Assembly: GCA_903928055.1 (NCBI GenBank)
Contig: CAIYPG010000157.1
Span: 1 to 50,514, forward strand
Direction of reading: 5' to 3'
Length of the DNA: 50,514 nucleotides
Origin: an uncultured beta proteobacterium
Lineage (GTDB): Bacteria; Pseudomonadota; Gammaproteobacteria; Burkholderiales; SG8-39
The notes beneath the pieces are model-generated. The model worked only from the letters and a program-made list of their open reading frames with translations, searched no databases and was not told where the DNA came from. Position numbers and translations under genes: made by a program. This document shows positions 1-7,704 of this stretch, piece by piece (position 1 is the first letter of the stretch; the number at the start of each line of letters is the position of its first letter).

Positions 1-1431
1 AAATACACTTTCCTGGTCACCATTCTGATCATGGGTGTCTCGACGCTCTCTGTCGGTCTGTTGCCCGGCTACACTTCGTGGGGGATCTGGGCCCCGGCCG
101 TGCTTATCAGCCTGCGCATGCTGCAGGGATTGGCGCTGGGTGGTGAATATGGCGGTGCTGCAACCTATGTTGCCGAGCATGCGCCGCACAACAAGCGTGG
201 CTTCTATACCAGCTTCATACAAACGACGGCCACTCTGGGCCTGTTCCTGTCGCTGCTGGTGATTCTCGGCACGCGCACCTGGATGGGTGAGCAGGAATTC
301 GGTGACTGGGGATGGCGCATCCCGTTCTGGATTTCGGCGATCCTGCTGGTCATCTCCGTGTGGATACGACTCTCGCTGAACGAGTCGCCCGCCTTCCTTA
401 AGATCAAGTCCGAGGGGACGCATTCGACACAGCCGCTGACCGACTCGTTTGCCAAATGGACGAACCTGAAGATCGTGCTGCTGGCCTTGTTCGGCCTCAC
501 GGCCGGCCAGGCGGTGGTCTGGTATGCGGGGCAGTTCTATGCGCTGTTCTTCCTGACGCAGACGCTCAAGGTCGACCTCACGGCTGCCAACTACATGATC
601 GCGGCGTCGCTGTTGCTCGGAACGCCGTTCTTCATCGTGTTCGGGGCCCTTTCCGATCGCATTGGACGCAAGCCGATCATCATGGCCGGTTGTCTGCTGG
701 CGGTGCTGACCTACTTCCCGCTGTTCAAGGGGATTGCGCAGTTCGGCAATCCGGCGCTCTATGCAGCAGGCGAGAAATCTCCTGTCGTCCTGCTGGCGGA
801 TCCGGCCAACTGTTCCTTCCAGTTCAATCCGACGGGCACCGCCAAATTCACGAATTCCTGCGATATCGCCAAGGCGACGCTGGCGGGACTTTCGGTGAAT
901 TACGCCCACGAGGATCTGCCTGCCGGCGCGGTAGCGAGCATCAAGATCGGGGAGTCGACGATCGAGAGCTATGATCCCAAGAGCGTGTCAGCGGATGAGG
1001 CCAAGACCAAGGATGCGTCTTTCAAGAAGGCGGTGGCCGACGGTGTGAAGGCTGCGGGCTATCCGGCGAAGGCGGATCCGGCACAGATCAACTATCCGAT
1101 GGTGGTGCTGTTGCTCACCATCCTGGTGATCTATGTGACCATGGTCTACGGCCCGATCGCAGCCATGCTGGTTGAGCTGTTCCCGACCCGCATCCGATAC
1201 TCGTCAATGTCGCTGCCGTATCACATCGGCAATGGCTGGTTTGGCGGGTTTCTTCCGGCCACGTCGTTTGCCATCGTGGCGGCGACCGGAGATATCTATT
1301 CGGGCCTGTGGTACCCGATCGGCGTTGCTGCAATGACCTTCGTGATCGGCACCTTGTTCATCAAGGAAACCAAGAACGTCGACATTCACGACCCTGACCT
1401 CAAGCACGCCCCGGTTCGAGGCATTTCGTAG
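1..1431 (+). CDS. MFS transporter, metabolite:H+ symporter (MHS) family, 5' partial
   Basis: This is an inner-membrane secondary transporter; MHS members import organic acids, osmolytes or aromatic acids with protons. The frame is open from base 1, so the start lies outside the window; an internal ATG at 31 sits within a membrane helix and is not the start. The MHS signature GGEYGGAATYVAEHAP follows early, then the loop motif DRIGRKP between later helices. A soluble stretch of roughly 110 residues, with two cysteines 16 residues apart, lies between hydrophobic segments and is presumably periplasmic. The C-terminal part has LFPTRIRYSS, typical of the family. The substrate cannot be read from the sequence. 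A strong hairpin follows the stop. Family assignment is firm. Confidence 0.9.
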   Translation, partial: KYTFLVTILIMGVSTLSVGLLPGYTSWGIWAPAVLISLRMLQGLALGGEYGGAATYVAEHAPHNKRGFYTSFIQTTATLGLFLSLLVILGTRTWMGEQEFGDWGWRIPFWISAILLVISVWIRLSLNESPAFLKIKSEGTHSTQPLTDSFAKWTNLKIVLLALFGLTAGQAVVWYAGQFYALFFLTQTLKVDLTAANYMIAASLLLGTPFFIVFGALSDRIGRKPIIMAGCLLAVLTYFPLFKGIAQFGNPALYAAGEKSPVVLLADPANCSFQFNPTGTAKFTNSCDIAKATLAGLSVNYAHEDLPAGAVASIKIGESTIESYDPKSVSADEAKTKDASFKKAVADGVKAAGYPAKADPAQINYPMVVLLLTILVIYVTMVYGPIAAMLVELFPTRIRYSSMSLPYHIGNGWFGGFLPATSFAIVAATGDIYSGLWYPIGVAAMTFVIGTLFIKETKNVDIHDPDLKHAPVRGIS

Positions 1432-1496
1432 CTGCGCGTACCGGAAAGGTCCCCCGGATGTGGCGGCGTTGAGCCGCCCGGTTTTAGGGACCTGAA

Positions 1497-1534
1497 GCAT
1501 GCAAAAGGCCCGCATTTGCGGGCCTTTTGCATGC
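1497..1534 (+). terminator. Strong hairpin terminator after the MHS transporter
   Basis: An 18-bp perfect inverted repeat (1497-1514 and 1517-1534) with a 2-nt loop. It contains the run AAAAGGCCCGC with its complement, so the 3' arm has GGGCCTTTTGC. It begins 65 bp after the transporter stop and ends before the tRNA promoter. There is no long T tail beyond the four T in the arm, but the symmetry would also allow function on the other strand. Confidence 0.75.
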
Positions 1535-1541
1535 CTTCCCC

Positions 1542-1570
1542 TTGGCTTAGCCTTTGAATTACTGTACAAT
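1542..1570 (+). promoter_or_regulatory. Candidate sigma-70 promoter of tRNA-Phe
   Basis: A -35 box TTGGCT at 1542-1547 and a -10 box TACAAT at 1565-1570 are separated by exactly 17 bp. Transcription would start near 1577, leaving a leader of about 38 nt before the mature tRNA at 1615. It lies just after the transporter terminator, which fits an independent tRNA unit. Matched by eye to the consensus. Confidence 0.55.
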
Positions 1571-1614
1571 TCGCAGTCTTTTTCCCCGTGCGCCGATCGT
1601 GGTGTGCGTCGGTC

Positions 1615-1690
1615 GGCCAAGTAGCTCAGTCGGTAGAGCAGCGGATTGAAAATCCGTGTGTCGGTGGTTCGATTCCGCCCTTGGCCACCA
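1615..1690 (+). tRNA. tRNA-Phe (anticodon GAA)
   Basis: A 76-nt cloverleaf. The acceptor arms GGCCAAG (1615-1621) and CTTGGCC (1680-1686) pair fully, followed by discriminator A and an encoded CCA. The D-loop has AGCTCAGTCGGTAGAGC. The anticodon arm GCGGA-TTGAAAA-TCCGT places GAA at 1648-1650, and the T-arm has GGTTCGATTCC. The anticodon loop and D-arm match the usual proteobacterial tRNA-Phe. Confidence 0.97.
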
Positions 1691-1800
1691 TCAGCGCCTT
1701 GGATGGATGCCGGACGGGGCGGGGGTAGCAGGTCACGTTTTCAGCCGTTTCGTCCGCAAGGCGAGGCGGATTCTTCGCACTCAACCAGGAGTGTTTTCAA

Positions 1801-2049
1801 TTGCAAGAAATACTGCAATACCTCAAGAAAAACAACGGTGAGCGGATGGACTTGGATATTGCCAAGGCTACGGGCATTCCGCTTGAAAGCGTTCGCCGTC
1901 ATGTGACCGGGCTTGCCGCGACAGGCCAGATCATCACCTGCCGGCTGACGAAGTATGTTGACGGCAAGACCATCGAAGGCTGGTCCTGCCGCGTATCCGG
2001 CTATATTCCGCCGGCCGCTCCTGGCCGCAAGCCGAAAGCCGGAAAGTAG
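1801..2049 (+). CDS. Small winged-helix DNA-binding protein
   Basis: An 82-residue protein starting with TTG at 1801, preceded by AGGAG at 1786-1790. The N-terminal 50 residues look like a short helix-turn-helix (a DLDIAKATGIPLESVRRHV stretch), followed by a likely two-strand wing (QIITCRLTKYVDGK then WSCRVSGY). The tail is basic and proline-rich (PGRKPKAGK). It resembles the small FaeA/ArsR-like winged-helix proteins of Betaproteobacteria. It lies 110 bp after tRNA-Phe and could be co-transcribed with it. Its target is unknown, and a nucleic-acid-binding role other than transcription control is possible. Confidence 0.75.
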   Translation: MQEILQYLKKNNGERMDLDIAKATGIPLESVRRHVTGLAATGQIITCRLTKYVDGKTIEGWSCRVSGYIPPAAPGRKPKAGK

Positions 2050-2073
2050 GCTGAAAAGCCGCGCGGCCTGGGT

Positions 2074-3057
2074 TCAGGCCGCGTTTTTCCCCAGCACCTC
2101 GGGATTGACGACGCTCACCGGCTTGCCGGCAGCATAGGCAACGATCTGCTCGAATACGTCGCTGAACGCCGCTTCATAGGCATCGCGCTCGACGTAGCCG
2201 ATGTGCGGCGTGCCGATCACGTTTTCCATGGTCAGCAACGGATGGCGCGGGTCGGTCATCGGTTCTTCCGGGAAGACATCCAGTGCCGCCCGTCCGGGCC
2301 GGCCTGCACGCAGCGCCTGGAGAAGCACGTCAGGATCAATCAGCCCGAAACGGCTGGTGTTGACGATGAGTGAGGTCGGCTTCATGCGTGCCAGGTCCTC
2401 CGCAGTAATGATGTTGCGTGTTGCCGCGATCAGCGGCATGTGCAGCGAGATCACGTCGCATTCCTCGAAGAAGGCCTCGCGGCTGCGTGCCGGACTGTAG
2501 CCATCGGCTTTCGCCCGCGTCATTGACCCCTCGCGCCCCCACACTTTTACCTTCATGCCGAAGGCCTTGCCGAAGTCTGCAACCACGCCACCGATGCGGC
2601 CGTAGGCATAGATTCCCAGCGTCCGGCCGCGCACTGTGGTGCCGACGCCCGATTGCCATTTTCCGGCATGCAGCGACGCCATCTGCTTCGGCAGTTCGCG
2701 AAATGACATGAGGATCAGTGCCCAGGCCAGTTCGGCCGTGGCGTAGGACGGTTGCCCCGGATGCTGCCCGGAGGACACGATGACGCCATGGCGCGTGCAG
2801 GCCTCCACGTCGATGTGCGGGAAGGAGCCGCGCTGGCTGATGATCTTCAGCTTCGGCAGGCGCTTCAACAGTGCCTCGCGCACCGGCGTGCGCTCGCGGA
2901 TCAGCACCAGTACTTCGGTGTCCTTCAGGCGTTCGGCAAGCGTGTCCACGTCCTTGGTATGATCGTTCCAGATTTTCACGTTGTGGCCGCTGAGCTTGGC
3001 GTAGCAGGGCAGCGTGCGCAGCGTGTCGTGGAAATCGTCAAGTATGCTGATGTTCAT
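2074..3057 (-). CDS. D-2-hydroxyacid dehydrogenase, NAD-binding
   Basis: A 327-residue cytoplasmic oxidoreductase of the D-isomer 2-hydroxyacid dehydrogenase family, which interconverts 2-keto acids and D-2-hydroxy acids. The Rossmann motif appears as [11 protein letters not shown] near the middle. The catalytic Arg lies in [10 protein letters not shown], the Glu in DVFPEEP and the His in GTPHIGY. The ATG at 3057 was chosen because GAGGAG sits a few bases upstream; a longer open frame reaches 3282 but its extra N-terminus is not family-like. It is divergent from the NMT1-type binding protein with 127 bp between them, so a shared regulatory region is possible. The substrate is unresolved. Confidence 0.9.
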   Translation of the reverse strand: MNISILDDFHDTLRTLPCYAKLSGHNVKIWNDHTKDVDTLAERLKDTEVLVLIRERTPVREALLKRLPKLKIISQRGSFPHIDVEACTRHGVIVSSGQHPGQPSYATAELAWALILMSFRELPKQMASLHAGKWQSGVGTTVRGRTLGIYAYGRIGGVVADFGKAFGMKVKVWGREGSMTRAKADGYSPARSREAFFEECDVISLHMPLIAATRNIITAEDLARMKPTSLIVNTSRFGLIDPDVLLQALRAGRPGRAALDVFPEEPMTDPRHPLLTMENVIGTPHIGYVERDAYEAAFSDVFEQIVAYAAGKPVSVVNPEVLGKNAA

Positions 3058-3184
3058 GGCCTGCTCCTCGGGCTCTGGCGTGATGTCCCCGCGATTTTTC
3101 GTTGATGCATGGGGACGATGTGGACGCATCATACCAATAGCGGCGGGGTTCCCCGTGCCGCATGTTTTCGACAAGGAAGGACAC

Positions 3185-4171
3185 ATGAGAATCAAGGCAT
3201 TGCTGCAGTCATTGGCCATTGCGGCCATTAACTTCGCCGCACCTGCCAGTGCGCAGGTGCCCGCGAAACTGGTGTTCGGCACGAACTGGTATCCGGAAGC
3301 AGAGCATGGCGGCTATTACCAGGCGATGGCCGAGGGCACCTACAGGAAACACGGCCTTGATGTGAGCATACGACCGGGCGGTCCGCAGGTGAACGGCCTG
3401 CAACTGCTGCTGGCCGGGCAGATTGACCTGTTCATGGGCTACGACATCCAGAGCATCAAGGTGCTCGAGCAGGACTTGCCGGTCGTGACGGTGGCGGCGA
3501 CTTTCCAGAAGGATCCCACGGTGCTCATTTCCCATCCGGGAACGGGCGTGACGAAGATTGAAGACTTGAAGGGGCGCCCAATTGCCATTGGCGCCGCCAG
3601 CGACAACACCTTCTGGCCCTGGCTCAAGGCACGCTACGGATTTGCTGACGCGCAGAAACGACCCTATGCATTCAGCGTGCAGCCCTTTCTCGCCGACAAG
3701 CTGCTGTCGCAGCAGGGCTACGTCACTTCCGAGCCCTATTCGGCGGAGAAGGGCGGTGTGAAGCCGGTGGTGCTGCTGCTCGCCGACCAGGCCTACCCGC
3801 CCTATGCCGAGACGGTGGTGGTGACGCGCGACACGCTGGCCAGGCGGGGCGATGCGGTGAAGCGCTTCATCCAGGCGAGTGCCGAGGGCTGGAAGAGCTA
3901 CCTCGCCAATCCGGCGCCGGGCAATGCGCTCATCAAGAAGGACAATCCGCAGATGGAGGATGACCTGCTTGCCCACGGCGTGCGCACCATGAGGCAGTAC
4001 GCCATGGTTACCGGCGGTGATGCCGTGAAGCAGGGCATCATGACCATGACCGATGCGCGCTGGAAGCAGACCTACGATTTCATGGTCAACGCAAACATGG
4101 TCAATCGGAGCATCGATTATCGCAGGGCCTACACGCTTGACCTGGTGAAGGGCGTCACGGTGCTGCCGTAG
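3185..4171 (+). CDS. ABC transporter substrate-binding protein, NMT1/THI5-like
   Basis: A 328-residue secreted periplasmic-binding-protein fold. The signal peptide ends at APASAQ, about residue 24. It is followed by [21 protein letters not shown], typical of the NMT1/SsuA-like class, and then [10 protein letters not shown]. The ATG at 3185 has AAGGAAGG just upstream. Relatives bind thiamine precursors, nitrate, sulfonates or aromatic compounds. No ABC permease or ATPase gene is next to it, so it is an orphan here. Its last 17 bp overlap the convergent TAXI gene. The ligand cannot be deduced. Confidence 0.87.
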   Translation: MRIKALLQSLAIAAINFAAPASAQVPAKLVFGTNWYPEAEHGGYYQAMAEGTYRKHGLDVSIRPGGPQVNGLQLLLAGQIDLFMGYDIQSIKVLEQDLPVVTVAATFQKDPTVLISHPGTGVTKIEDLKGRPIAIGAASDNTFWPWLKARYGFADAQKRPYAFSVQPFLADKLLSQQGYVTSEPYSAEKGGVKPVVLLLADQAYPPYAETVVVTRDTLARRGDAVKRFIQASAEGWKSYLANPAPGNALIKKDNPQMEDDLLAHGVRTMRQYAMVTGGDAVKQGIMTMTDARWKQTYDFMVNANMVNRSIDYRRAYTLDLVKGVTVLP

Positions 4172-5525
4172 CGGGGAGGGTGCCGCTGCCGCCGGCGCGC
4201 AGCGACGCACGCACCATGTCAATGTGCTGGCGCAGTGTGTACACATCGGCGCTGAACGCAATTGGCAGGGGGCGCGTGTAGGCGCGCTTTTCCAGGTCAT
4301 CCAGCCGTGCAAGGTAGTCCTTGAGGCGCGCCGGATCGAAGCGGTCCTTCAACTCCAGTTCCAGCAGCTTCAGTTCGCCATACCAGCGGTAGATGCGCGA
4401 GCGAATGCGCCAGGTGTAGATCATCGGTGCCAGCTTGATGGCCGGAATCAGCACCGCGATCAGCGGCACCAGCAGCACGATGATGCGATCAACGAGTGTG
4501 GCGGCCCAGAACGGCAGGTAGCGCTGCAGAAAGGGCGGTCCGGAGGTGTAATAGCGTTGCGCCTCGCTGCTTGCCGGAAACTCCGCATCGCGCAGCGCCG
4601 GAAATTCGCCCGCCTTCTGGAATATCCCGGTGCCGCCGTGGACCTCGGCCATGGCCTGCAGCATGAGTCCTGCCAGAGCCGGATGGAAATCCTCGGTGAC
4701 CATGATGTTCGCGGTGGGGGCGAGCAGCGTCACATCGCGAGGCGGAATGTTGCGCATCAGGTTGATTCCGCCCTCGGGCAGTTTTACCGTGGACAGGAAC
4801 GGAAAGGCCTTGGTATAGGCGGCGGCACGGTCAAAGCTGAGCAGCCGCACGTTTTCGTTCTGCAGCAGTTTCGCAATGGTGGGCGATTCGGCCGGGCCGA
4901 TCATGAACACGGCATCGATGTGGCCGGCGAGCAGCGCCTTGGCTGCAGCTTCGCCGCCGAGATCACTGATGCGCGTCGGCGGACTCCAGGCTTGATTCAC
5001 CAGCAGCAGTTGCGTGGCGAGCTTGCGCGCACCGCTGCCGATCGGCCCGACCGCGATGCGGCGGCCGCGCAACTGGCGCAACTGGTCCTCGATTTCTGCG
5101 CCGCGATAAAACACCCATACCGGTTCGTAATACACGCTGCCCAGCGTGAACAGGCCGGGGTAGTCCTGCGGAATGCCGCTGCCCGACTGCACCAGCCCGA
5201 CGTCGATGCCGGGTTGCGTGCCGTTCTGGGTGGCTGCCAGTCGTTCCAGGTTTTCCACAGAGCCGGCGGATGGGCGCAGTTCAAGGCGGATGCCGTTTCG
5301 TGCCAGCACTTCCTGATAGCGTTTGGCAAAGCCATGATAGGCGCCATCCTCGGTGCCGGTGGTCATGACGAAGGTCTTCGGCGGCGCAGGCTTGACGAAC
5401 TGGTAGGCGATCCAGAACGCCGCGAGCACCAGCACGACCAGCGGCAACACGCTCGCGGCGGCATCGCGCAATGAGATTTTGGACAAGTGCAGGCGCGACA
5501 GGTCGATGCGTGGCAGCGGTTTCAT
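4155..5525 (-). CDS. TAXI-family solute-binding protein with two membrane anchors
   Basis: A 456-residue TAXI-type (TRAP-associated extracytoplasmic immunogenic) protein. An N-terminal hydrophobic helix (about residues 24-45) acts as an uncleaved anchor. The binding domain then begins with FVMTTGTEDGAYHGFAKRYQ and includes VGLVQSGSGIPQDYPG. A second hydrophobic segment (IIVLLVPLIAVLIPAIKL) near residues 355-375 is followed by a charged, probably helical cytoplasmic tail of about 80 residues (YGELKLLELELKDRF). ATG at 5525; upstream in-frame extension lacks family features. No TRAP permease lies nearby, so sensing or an adaptor role is as likely as classic uptake. It overlaps the convergent gene by 17 bp and is divergent from the DUF3047 gene. 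Confidence 0.85.
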   Translation of the reverse strand: MKPLPRIDLSRLHLSKISLRDAAASVLPLVVLVLAAFWIAYQFVKPAPPKTFVMTTGTEDGAYHGFAKRYQEVLARNGIRLELRPSAGSVENLERLAATQNGTQPGIDVGLVQSGSGIPQDYPGLFTLGSVYYEPVWVFYRGAEIEDQLRQLRGRRIAVGPIGSGARKLATQLLLVNQAWSPPTRISDLGGEAAAKALLAGHIDAVFMIGPAESPTIAKLLQNENVRLLSFDRAAAYTKAFPFLSTVKLPEGGINLMRNIPPRDVTLLAPTANIMVTEDFHPALAGLMLQAMAEVHGGTGIFQKAGEFPALRDAEFPASSEAQRYYTSGPPFLQRYLPFWAATLVDRIIVLLVPLIAVLIPAIKLAPMIYTWRIRSRIYRWYGELKLLELELKDRFDPARLKDYLARLDDLEKRAYTRPLPIAFSADVYTLRQHIDMVRASLRAGGSGTLPATAAP

Positions 5526-5598
5526 TGGCACCAAACATACCCGAATTTGCGTGATGTGGCGCGCATTCCCCGATAGAATCCCGCTCGGAGGAGGGAGC

Positions 5599-6411
5599 AT
5601 GACACGAACTGCGGCCGCAATATCCGGCGCGGCACTGGCTGCCGCTCTGCTGGGAGGATGCACCGACCTGGCACGCGATGATCGTCGCGACAGTCGTATC
5701 GCGCTGCCCGAAGCGCCGCGGCTTGATCCCTTCTCCAGGGCGCGGCCTGGTGACGAACTTCCCGGCGGCTGGCGCGCATGGACCTTGTCGCGCTTCAAGA
5801 AACCGACCGATTACGCGCTGGTCGCCGATGCAGGGCGCACGGTCGTGAAAGCGCATGCGGACGGCTCCGCTTCGGGGCTGGTACACGACATCAATGTCGA
5901 TCCGCGCGAGTTTCCCGTCCTGCGCTGGCGCTGGAAAGTCGACCGGCTGATCCCCGGTGCAGACAACACGCGCGGGGAAACCGAGGATGCGCCGGTACGC
6001 ATCATCGTGGCCTTCGAAGGTGATCGATCCAAACTGGATTTCGATGACCGCATTTTCTTCACCCAGGTGCGAATGCTCACGGGCCAGGAGATGCCCTATG
6101 CCACGCTGATGTATATCTGGGAGAATCGTGCACCGATTGGCACCGTGATACCGAGCCGCCACACATCGCGCGTGCGCATGGTCGTGGCCGACAGCGGGCG
6201 CGACCGGCTGGGTGCCTGGCAACAGGAAGCGCGCAACATCCGCGAGGATTACCGGCGCGCCTTCGGCGAAGAGGCGCCCATGATCAAGTCCATCTCGATC
6301 ATGACCGACACCGACAATACCGGCGAGCAGGTACAGGCCTGGTATGGAGACATCGCGTTCGAGCGCGCCGCACACGCCGCAGTGCGCGAATCTTCCGCCA
6401 CGCTGGACTGA
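5599..6411 (+). CDS. DUF3047-family lipoprotein
   Basis: A 270-residue predicted lipoprotein. The lipobox LLGGC places the lipidated Cys at residue 21. The rest is a DUF3047-type domain with LRWRWKVDRLIPGADN, the acidic stretch TRGETEDAPVRIIVAFEG, and the C-terminal MTDTDNTGEQVQAWYGDI that suggests a beta-sandwich with bound metal. ATG at 5599, preceded by GGAGGAGGGAG. Function of the family is unknown. It starts 73 bp from the divergent TAXI gene and ends 57 bp before transaldolase, with which it may be co-transcribed. Confidence 0.85.
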   Translation: MTRTAAAISGAALAAALLGGCTDLARDDRRDSRIALPEAPRLDPFSRARPGDELPGGWRAWTLSRFKKPTDYALVADAGRTVVKAHADGSASGLVHDINVDPREFPVLRWRWKVDRLIPGADNTRGETEDAPVRIIVAFEGDRSKLDFDDRIFFTQVRMLTGQEMPYATLMYIWENRAPIGTVIPSRHTSRVRMVVADSGRDRLGAWQQEARNIREDYRRAFGEEAPMIKSISIMTDTDNTGEQVQAWYGDIAFERAAHAAVRESSATLD

Positions 6412-6468
6412 TGGGTGCGATTGCGGCATTCTTGACCGTCATCCCCAATCCTCCTGCGTGGCGCGGCA

Positions 6469-7596
6469 ATGTCCTCCCTCAAAGATCTGCAATCCCTCGG
6501 CCAGTCGGTATGGCTGGACTTCATCAGCCGCGACCTGGTCGCATCGGGCGAACTCGCGCGCCTGGTCTCGGCCGGACTGCGCGGACTGACTTCGAATCCC
6601 GCGATTTTCGAAAAGGCGGTGGGCCAGGGCACCGATTACGCGGTGGAGATTGCCGAACTGGCGCGAGCCGGCCACGATGCCCGGGCGATCTACGAGCGCG
6701 TGGCGATACGCGACATCCAGAGTGCCGCGGATGCGCTGCGACCGGTCTATGACGCCACTGCAGGTGCCGACGGGTTCGTCAGCCTGGAGGTGTCGCCTGA
6801 CCTTGCCGATGATACGGACGGAACCCTGTCCGAGGCGCGCCGGCTGTGGCGCGAGGTTGCGCGTCCCAATCTGATGGTCAAGGTTCCGGGCACGCCGGCC
6901 GGCGTACCGGCGATACGTGAGCTCATCACCGAGGGCATCAGCGTCAATGTCACGCTGCTGTTCTCCCAGCAGGCCTACGAGAGTGTTGCTGCGGCCTACA
7001 TCGACGGACTGGAAGCGCGTGCATTGCTGGGCGCTGACCTTGCCCGCGTTGCGGGTGTGGCCAGCTTTTTCGTCAGCCGCATCGATAGCGCCGTGGATGC
7101 GCTGCTCGACCGCAGGATTGCCGCGATCGCTGCGAACAACGCCACAGCTCGCGGCGTGCTTGCAGCACTGAAGGGGAGGGTGGCGATCGCCAATGCCAGG
7201 CTCGCCTATCACCATTACCAGTCGCTGACGGCCGGCAGGCGCTGGCAGGCACTTGCGGCAAAGGGCGCGCGGCCGCAGCGCCTGCTATGGGCCAGCACCA
7301 GCAGCAAGAATCCGGCATACCGCGATGTGATTTACGTCGAGGAGTTGATCGGTGCCGAGACAGTGAACACGCTGCCGCCGGCCACGCTCGAAGCCTTCCT
7401 CGACCATGGCGTCGCAAAACCTGCAATCACCAAGGATGTCGAAGGCGCGCGCCATGTTCTGGTTGAACTGGCGCGGGACGGCATCTCGCTCGATGCGGTC
7501 ACCGATGAATTGCTGCGTGATGGCGTGAAGCTGTTCGCCGAGGCCTTCGCCAAATTGCTGGCGGCGGTGAATGCGCAGGCCGGCAAGGTGAAGTGA
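6469..7596 (+). CDS. tal: Transaldolase
   Basis: A 375-residue transaldolase of the pentose phosphate pathway, moving a three-carbon dihydroxyacetone unit between sugar phosphates. TSNPAIFEKA is at residues 41-50 and the Schiff-base Lys is K138 in NLMVKVPGTPAG. LLWASTSSKNPAYRD and VEELIGAETVNTLP follow, as in the longer transaldolase subfamily common in actinobacteria, cyanobacteria and some proteobacteria. The start ATG at 6469 has only a weak ribosome-binding site. Glucose-6-phosphate isomerase, sometimes fused or adjacent to this subfamily, is not present. It converges on the NUDIX/MBL gene across an AT-rich spacer. Confidence 0.95.
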   Translation: MSSLKDLQSLGQSVWLDFISRDLVASGELARLVSAGLRGLTSNPAIFEKAVGQGTDYAVEIAELARAGHDARAIYERVAIRDIQSAADALRPVYDATAGADGFVSLEVSPDLADDTDGTLSEARRLWREVARPNLMVKVPGTPAGVPAIRELITEGISVNVTLLFSQQAYESVAAAYIDGLEARALLGADLARVAGVASFFVSRIDSAVDALLDRRIAAIAANNATARGVLAALKGRVAIANARLAYHHYQSLTAGRRWQALAAKGARPQRLLWASTSSKNPAYRDVIYVEELIGAETVNTLPPATLEAFLDHGVAKPAITKDVEGARHVLVELARDGISLDAVTDELLRDGVKLFAEAFAKLLAAVNAQAGKVK

Positions 7597-7629
7597 GGGG
7601 AGCGGGGCGGTTGTGACCGGAGTTATATC

Positions 7630-7684
7630 CTGATAACAATTTCTTCATGAATTTGCTTTGATAAAAAGCAATTCGTTGAAATTG
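7630..7684. repeat. AT-rich intergenic island A with nested inverted repeats
   Basis: In the 108-bp gap between two convergent genes, the 11-mer CTGATAACAAT (7630-7640) opens an AT-rich block. The outer repeat CAATTTC (7637-7643) and GAAATTG (7678-7684) encloses an inner imperfect stem, GAATTTGCTTT against AAAAGCAATTC (7649-7674). It may act as a weak bidirectional terminator. The same 11-mer recurs in two other convergent gaps at 27208 and 39232. Confidence 0.5.
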
Positions 7685-7704
7685 ATAATATTAAATCCGC
7701 AGTT

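Noticed and set aside
1615..2049. Integrated element at the 3' end of tRNA-Phe
   Set aside because: tRNA genes are common attachment sites, but there is no integrase, no repeat of the tRNA end seen downstream and no shift in base composition.
2074..3282. Longer D-2-hydroxyacid dehydrogenase starting at 3282
   Set aside because: The extra 75 residues are not family-like and overlap the divergent gene, while ATG at 3057 has GAGGAG upstream.
4224..5474. Long plus-strand frame opposite the TAXI gene
   Set aside because: Gln/Arg/His-rich shadow composition, no ribosome-binding site or family pattern, while the minus strand carries a clear protein family.
7636..7684. IHF binding site in AT-rich island A
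   Set aside because: TTGATA is present but the spaced YAA element of the IHF consensus is not at the right distance.
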